The notes under the pieces: generated by a model
What the model was told of the DNA's origin: nothing
Seen by the model: only the letters and a program-made list of their open reading frames with translations
Databases searched by the model: none
Part shown: in pieces, positions 60,458-64,000 of the stretch
How the letters are laid out: every line of letters starts with the position of its first letter
Position numbering within the stretch: position 1 is the first letter of the stretch
NCBI RefSeq assembly: GCF_018618415.1
Contig: NZ_JACSMA010000001.1
Location: 1,178,001-1,242,000 of the forward strand
Reading direction: 5' to 3'
Source of the DNA: Exiguobacterium sp. s146
Lineage (GTDB): Bacteria > Bacillota > Bacilli > Exiguobacteriales > Exiguobacteriaceae
DNA length: 64,000 bases
Program-made: the position numbers and the translations under genes

Positions 60458-61153
60458 ATGTTCGAAGGTGTGAAATGGGAAGCGATTTTTGACGTCGACC
60501 TGGCCGTGCGCTCGTTTCCGTATCTATTAGGCGGCTTGCCGAACACGCTGTGGATCTCGTTCGTCAGCATGTTCTTCGGCTTGTTGCTCGGTCTCGTGCT
60601 TGCCCTTGGGAAACTGTCACCTTCCCGGATGCTTCGGTTCCCGTCGACGTTTTATATCTCGTTCATGCGGGGTGTCCCGATTCTGATTATCCTGTTCATC
60701 TTATATTCAGGATTTCCATTCATCGGCATCGAATTTGCGGCGCTGACGGCGGCGATTATCGGGTTCAGCCTGAACTCGGCGGCCTATATCGCGGAAATCG
60801 TCCGGGCTGCGATTCGTGCCGTCGACCCGGGACAGGTCGAGGCGGCACGCTCGCTCGGGATGAACAAGTGGCTGACGCTGAAAGGGGTCATCTTGCCGCA
60901 AGCGACGCGAATCGCCCTCCCCCCGCTTTCGAACGTGTTCCTCGATTTGATTAAAGCGAGTTCGCTCGCCGCCATGATCACCGTCCCAGAGATTTTCAAT
61001 AAGGCGAAAATTGTCGGGGGCCGGGAATTCGACTATATGACCGTCTACTTGGTCGTCGCCCTGATTTATTGGGGCATCTGTACGTTCATGTCGTTCTTCC
61101 AAGACTGGCTAGAGCGGCATTTCGAGCGCTATTTGGATACACCGAAACGATGA
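60458..61153 (+). CDS. Amino acid ABC transporter permease
   Basis: The 231-residue HisM/YecS-type permease has five membrane segments, the N-terminal GLPNTLWISFVSMFFGLLLGLVLALG and the coupling loop EAARSLGMNKWLTLKGVILPQA. It pairs with the preceding binding protein. A terminator follows at the stop codon, so the cognate ATPase must be encoded elsewhere or shared. Confidence 0.92.
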   Translation: MFEGVKWEAIFDVDLAVRSFPYLLGGLPNTLWISFVSMFFGLLLGLVLALGKLSPSRMLRFPSTFYISFMRGVPILIILFILYSGFPFIGIEFAALTAAIIGFSLNSAAYIAEIVRAAIRAVDPGQVEAARSLGMNKWLTLKGVILPQATRIALPPLSNVFLDLIKASSLAAMITVPEIFNKAKIVGGREFDYMTVYLVVALIYWGICTFMSFFQDWLERHFERYLDTPKR

Positions 61154-61188
61154 CTGACTTGCCTCATACGGGCAGGTCAGTTTTTTTG
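61154..61188 (+). terminator. Terminator of the ABC importer unit
   Basis: CTGACTTGCC pairs with GGGCAGGTCAG around a short loop, followed by seven T residues, directly after the permease stop. Confidence 0.85.
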
Positions 61189-61264
61189 TCGGGCGGTTAT
61201 GGAGAAAATCTCGTGGTATAGTCAATCTATTCCATATTGCGATTCAAAGGAGACTTGATCACCT

Positions 61265-61438
61265 ATGTTCTCAAAGCTAGTATTCGTCTCATCTATCCTC
61301 ATTACACTTACCTATATTTTGTTCGACGGCCCAGCATGGGTCAGTGCCCTGCAGCCTTTCACAACCATGATTGTCTTGTATTACGTGATCATCGAGTTTC
61401 CGAGCCGCAAGAAAGCGAGAACGTCTTCTTCGGATTGA
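61265..61438 (+). CDS. Small hypothetical membrane protein
   Basis: A 57-residue ORF from ATG 61265, 12 bases after AAAGGAG, with two hydrophobic segments (FVSSILITLTYILFDG and MIVLYYVIIEF) and a basic tail. It lies between the ABC importer terminator and the MoxR gene. Short, so support is limited to the coding look and the ribosome binding site. Confidence 0.5.
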   Translation: MFSKLVFVSSILITLTYILFDGPAWVSALQPFTTMIVLYYVIIEFPSRKKARTSSSD

Positions 61439-61548
61439 CCGCGATTGACCTACATATTTGGCAGCACCGTTCTTTAGCGTTCCATCTCGGTCCGCGAGTG
61501 TGCTATGATTTTTATAAATATTCAGAAAATAGACGGGGGACTTACATT

Positions 61549-62457
61549 ATGGTGCAACAATGGACGACACATTTAAACGATCAAGTGATTGGGCAGTCGA
61601 AGGCGATTAAGCTGTCGACGATCGCCCTACTCTCTGGGGGGCATGTTTTGCTCGAGGACCGACCGGGGACCGGCAAGACGACGCTCGCACGCAGCCTGGC
61701 CACGTCGGTATCGGCCGCGTTCCAACGCGTGCAATGTACACCGGATACGCTGCCGAGTGACATTTTAGGGATGGAGCTGTTCAATCCGACGACGGGCACG
61801 TTCGAACGCCGGACCGGACCGATCTTCACATCGATTCTGCTCGTCGATGAGATCAACCGGACGACACCACGGACCCAGTCGGCGCTGTTAGAGGCGATGC
61901 AGGAGCGTCAAGTGACGCTCGGTGAAGTGTCACTTCGTCTCCCGGACCCGTTCTTCGTCATCGCGACGCAAAACCCGTTCGATGGCCAAGGGACGTTCCC
62001 GTTGCCCCAGGCACAGCTTGACCGCTTCTTGTTCAAACTGTCGCTCGCCCCGCTGTCACGGGAGTCGGAACGTCGCTTGCTCCGCAACGAGCATTTGAGT
62101 GCGGCCCCGTTCACGTTGCAACAGACCGAACTTGCCGAGATGCAGCAAGCCGTCCGTGACGTCTTGTTCCACGAGGCGATGGAAGATTATCTACTCGATT
62201 TTGTCGAGGCGCTCCGTCACCACCGCGACATCGAGGTCGGACCGAGCCCGCGGGCGACCCTCGCCTATACGATGGCGGCCCGGGCCCACGCCTATATGGA
62301 CGGACGGGATTACGTATCACCGGAAGACATCCGCGCGCTCGCTTTGCCGATTCTCGGGCACCGCATCGTCTTGACGGTCGAGGCGTCGCTCAAGACGAAG
62401 CCGTCCAAACTGATCAAGTCCGTTTTGGAGACCATCCCGGTCCCTTCCGAGGTGTGA
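61549..62457 (+). CDS. MoxR-family AAA+ ATPase
   Basis: ATG 61549 (GGGGGA upstream) gives 302 residues: Walker A EDRPGTGKTTLARSLA, Walker B SILLVDEINRTTPRTQSALLEAMQE, sensor 1 IATQNPF. MoxR ATPases assist maturation of partner proteins and are nearly always beside DUF58 genes, as here (the DUF58 gene starts one base after its stop). Confidence 0.93.
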   Translation: MVQQWTTHLNDQVIGQSKAIKLSTIALLSGGHVLLEDRPGTGKTTLARSLATSVSAAFQRVQCTPDTLPSDILGMELFNPTTGTFERRTGPIFTSILLVDEINRTTPRTQSALLEAMQERQVTLGEVSLRLPDPFFVIATQNPFDGQGTFPLPQAQLDRFLFKLSLAPLSRESERRLLRNEHLSAAPFTLQQTELAEMQQAVRDVLFHEAMEDYLLDFVEALRHHRDIEVGPSPRATLAYTMAARAHAYMDGRDYVSPEDIRALALPILGHRIVLTVEASLKTKPSKLIKSVLETIPVPSEV

Positions 62458-62458
62458 C

Positions 62459-63487
62459 ATGCAACTCGTCAGCCCTCGCTACCTCGAGTCCGGGTATATG
62501 TGGCTCTTGTTCGTCGTCGGGGTGTTCACCGCCCTATACGGCAACGTCTTCCTCGCGAGTGTGATTATCGGCTTCAGCCTGTATGCCTTGATCATGCCGG
62601 AGCTGTTGTTCCGGCTCGCAGAATACGTCCATGTCGAAGTGACCGACGAGCTGAAGCTGTTCCCTAACGATGAAGAGACGTATACGATCAAACTGGTGTC
62701 GACGGCGCCTGTGCCGCTCGGTGTCGTCCGTCTGTCAGGTTACCTCCATCCGACCGTAGAGTCGGAGGAGCACGCCTTTTGGCGCCAGGAGAACTATGTT
62801 GGACGCGAGGCGGCCGTCGCCTATACGCTGCCGCTCAAGGCGATTCGGCGCGGCCCGATCCGTATGGAGGCAATCGGCATGGAAATCCGTGACCCGCTCC
62901 GCATGTTCTCGCTTTATAAGGAAGACCCGCTCGACCGGATTGGCTATGTCTTCCCCGAATTTCTTCCTTATCCGATTCCGAAGCGTCCTCCGACGTTACC
63001 GGGCGAAGAGATGGTTCGTCATAGCGCCTATCGTGACCCGGAGACGTTCCAATCGGTGGCGCCATATCACGGTCAACCGATGCGACAGCTGTATTGGTCG
63101 GCCTATGCGAAGACCGGCGAACTGCTCGCCCGGACCGAGCAACCCGTCCAAGCAAACGAATATGTCGTCGTGCTCGACTTACTGACGAAAGACGGACGCG
63201 CCCTGACCCATCAGATGGAGCGGTTAATCTCACAGGCGGCAGCCTTATGCCGCGACTTTGAGAAAGAGAACGCGAGCTATGGATTGATCGTGCCGACATT
63301 GACGAAAGAAGGCATCACCTATGACCTCGCCCCGGGGAGCGGCGAGATGCATTTCCGCAAGGTCATGACGACGCTCGCTTGTCTATCGGAACGGGATTTC
63401 CCGCTCGCCCGGTCGCTGTTCGAACGAAAAGTCGCCAAATACGGTGGCAGCCAATCGATTTTACGGCTCGGAGGTGATGGCCGATGA
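62459..63487 (+). CDS. DUF58-domain protein
   Basis: The 342 residues have two N-terminal membrane segments (MWLLFVVGVFTALYGNVFL, VIIGFSLYALI), a beta-rich region and the DUF58 core (RDPLRMFSL, EEMVRHSAYRDPETFQSVAPYHGQPMRQLYWSAYAKTGELLARTE) that resembles von Willebrand A folds. It overlaps the next gene by four bases (ATGA). Confidence 0.92.
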   Translation: MQLVSPRYLESGYMWLLFVVGVFTALYGNVFLASVIIGFSLYALIMPELLFRLAEYVHVEVTDELKLFPNDEETYTIKLVSTAPVPLGVVRLSGYLHPTVESEEHAFWRQENYVGREAAVAYTLPLKAIRRGPIRMEAIGMEIRDPLRMFSLYKEDPLDRIGYVFPEFLPYPIPKRPPTLPGEEMVRHSAYRDPETFQSVAPYHGQPMRQLYWSAYAKTGELLARTEQPVQANEYVVVLDLLTKDGRALTHQMERLISQAAALCRDFEKENASYGLIVPTLTKEGITYDLAPGSGEMHFRKVMTTLACLSERDFPLARSLFERKVAKYGGSQSILRLGGDGR

Positions 63488-64000
63488 GACTACTTTGGTG
63501 GGTATTCGCCGCTTTCTATGTCGGTCACGCGTTTCCACTCGTCTTTCTGTTGACGCTCCGCTTGCCGCGCAACTGGCAACTTGGCGTGCAGACGACCCTG
63601 AGCATCGCCGCCCTTTGGATCTCCTATGAGATGAGCGTCACGTTGCTGTTGTTCACGTACGTCCACGCCTTTATCCGGACGCTCGACTGGACGGACCGGT
63701 ACGCCATCGCCAGCGTGCTGTTCTTGATCGTCGATTGGTTGTTCCCGCCGGCTTCGCAGCCGCTCGCGATGATCGCCTTCCCGTTCCTGTTCTTGTTTTG
63801 GCAACGGAGCCTCTATTACCGCCGTGACTATAAACGGATGTTGTCGACGCTCGTCGTCGCCCTCGCCGTCGGTCTCGGACTGGCCGTGGTCATTCGGACG
63901 ATCAAGGAGCTATTGTTCGGTAACCTCGTCGCCTGGATTCGTCCCATTTTCGTATGGATCGGCAGCTGGTTCGACGGCTTCAATTTGGACCCGTCTGACC
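63484..64000 (+). CDS. Membrane protein of the MoxR-DUF58 operon (partial)
   Basis: An open frame begins at ATG 63484, overlapping the DUF58 stop by four bases, and runs off the window end without a stop (172 codons seen). At least five hydrophobic segments are present. In related operons the third gene is a transglutaminase-like membrane protein whose catalytic domain lies after such N-terminal helices; that domain is not yet visible here. Confidence 0.75.
   Translation, partial: MRLLWWVFAAFYVGHAFPLVFLLTLRLPRNWQLGVQTTLSIAALWISYEMSVTLLLFTYVHAFIRTLDWTDRYAIASVLFLIVDWLFPPASQPLAMIAFPFLFLFWQRSLYYRRDYKRMLSTLVVALAVGLGLAVVIRTIKELLFGNLVAWIRPIFVWIGSWFDGFNLDPSD

Overview
The window looks like the chromosome of a Gram-positive bacterium of the Bacillales, most likely Exiguobacterium. 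The reasons are strong AGGAGG-type ribosome binding sites, two S-box (SAM-I) riboswitches, parE-parC, an Spx-type regulator, YflT-, YhfW- and SatA-like proteins, sortase-anchored and lipoprotein surface proteins, and GC-rich third positions in most genes. The genus is an inference from protein character and base composition; no rRNA or tRNA gene is present to confirm it.

Positions 1-5,830 are an AT-rich metal-resistance island: a CadD-type exporter, an IS3-family element cut off at the mer promoter, merR-merA with a textbook MerR operator, and an ISL3-family transposase. The island ends beside the stub of a truncated gene and its terminator. Positions 5,900-29,480 are ordinary core and accessory chromosome: a lipoprotein nuclease, Na+-coupled alanine and proline symporters, a DD-carboxypeptidase, a Rieske oxidoreductase, an M32 carboxypeptidase, GDPD, a sortase with its apparent dedicated substrate, an alarmone synthetase, a general-stress gene with a sigma-B-like promoter, a glutamine synthetase, a peptide transporter, an MFS exporter behind a leader-peptide attenuator, and an AI-2E-family permease with an early amber codon.

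Positions 29,650-34,740 form a methionine block of two S-box units. The first encodes an aminotransferase and an iron-alcohol-dehydrogenase-like protein resembling the E. coli YbdL/YbdH pair; the second encodes the MetQNI importer. Next come an Spx paralogue with a CxxS centre, an amber-interrupted DUF302 gene, three tandem lipoproteins and a soluble PAS chemoreceptor-like protein. A second AT-rich island (about 39,940-43,050) carries a decayed gene end and an Hsp33-MerR(TipAS) operon whose promoter has a MerR-type dyad with a 19-bp spacer.

From 43,067 core-like sequence resumes with a YgjP-type metallopeptidase, a PatB-like lyase and an uncharacterised two-gene operon. A 2.3-kb segment encoding a XerS/XerD-like recombinase and a diguanylate cyclase is bounded by near-identical 27-bp dif-like repeats, one of which overlaps the 3' end of the recombinase gene. 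parE-parC, small enzyme genes (DinB, Nudix, MBL, two GNATs), an amino-acid ABC importer without its ATPase, and the start of a MoxR-DUF58-membrane protein operon running off the end complete the window.

The best candidates for something new are the recombinase/dif-like segment, the attenuator leader upstream of the MFS exporter, the Hsp33-MerR module, and the S-box-controlled aminotransferase/dehydrogenase pair.
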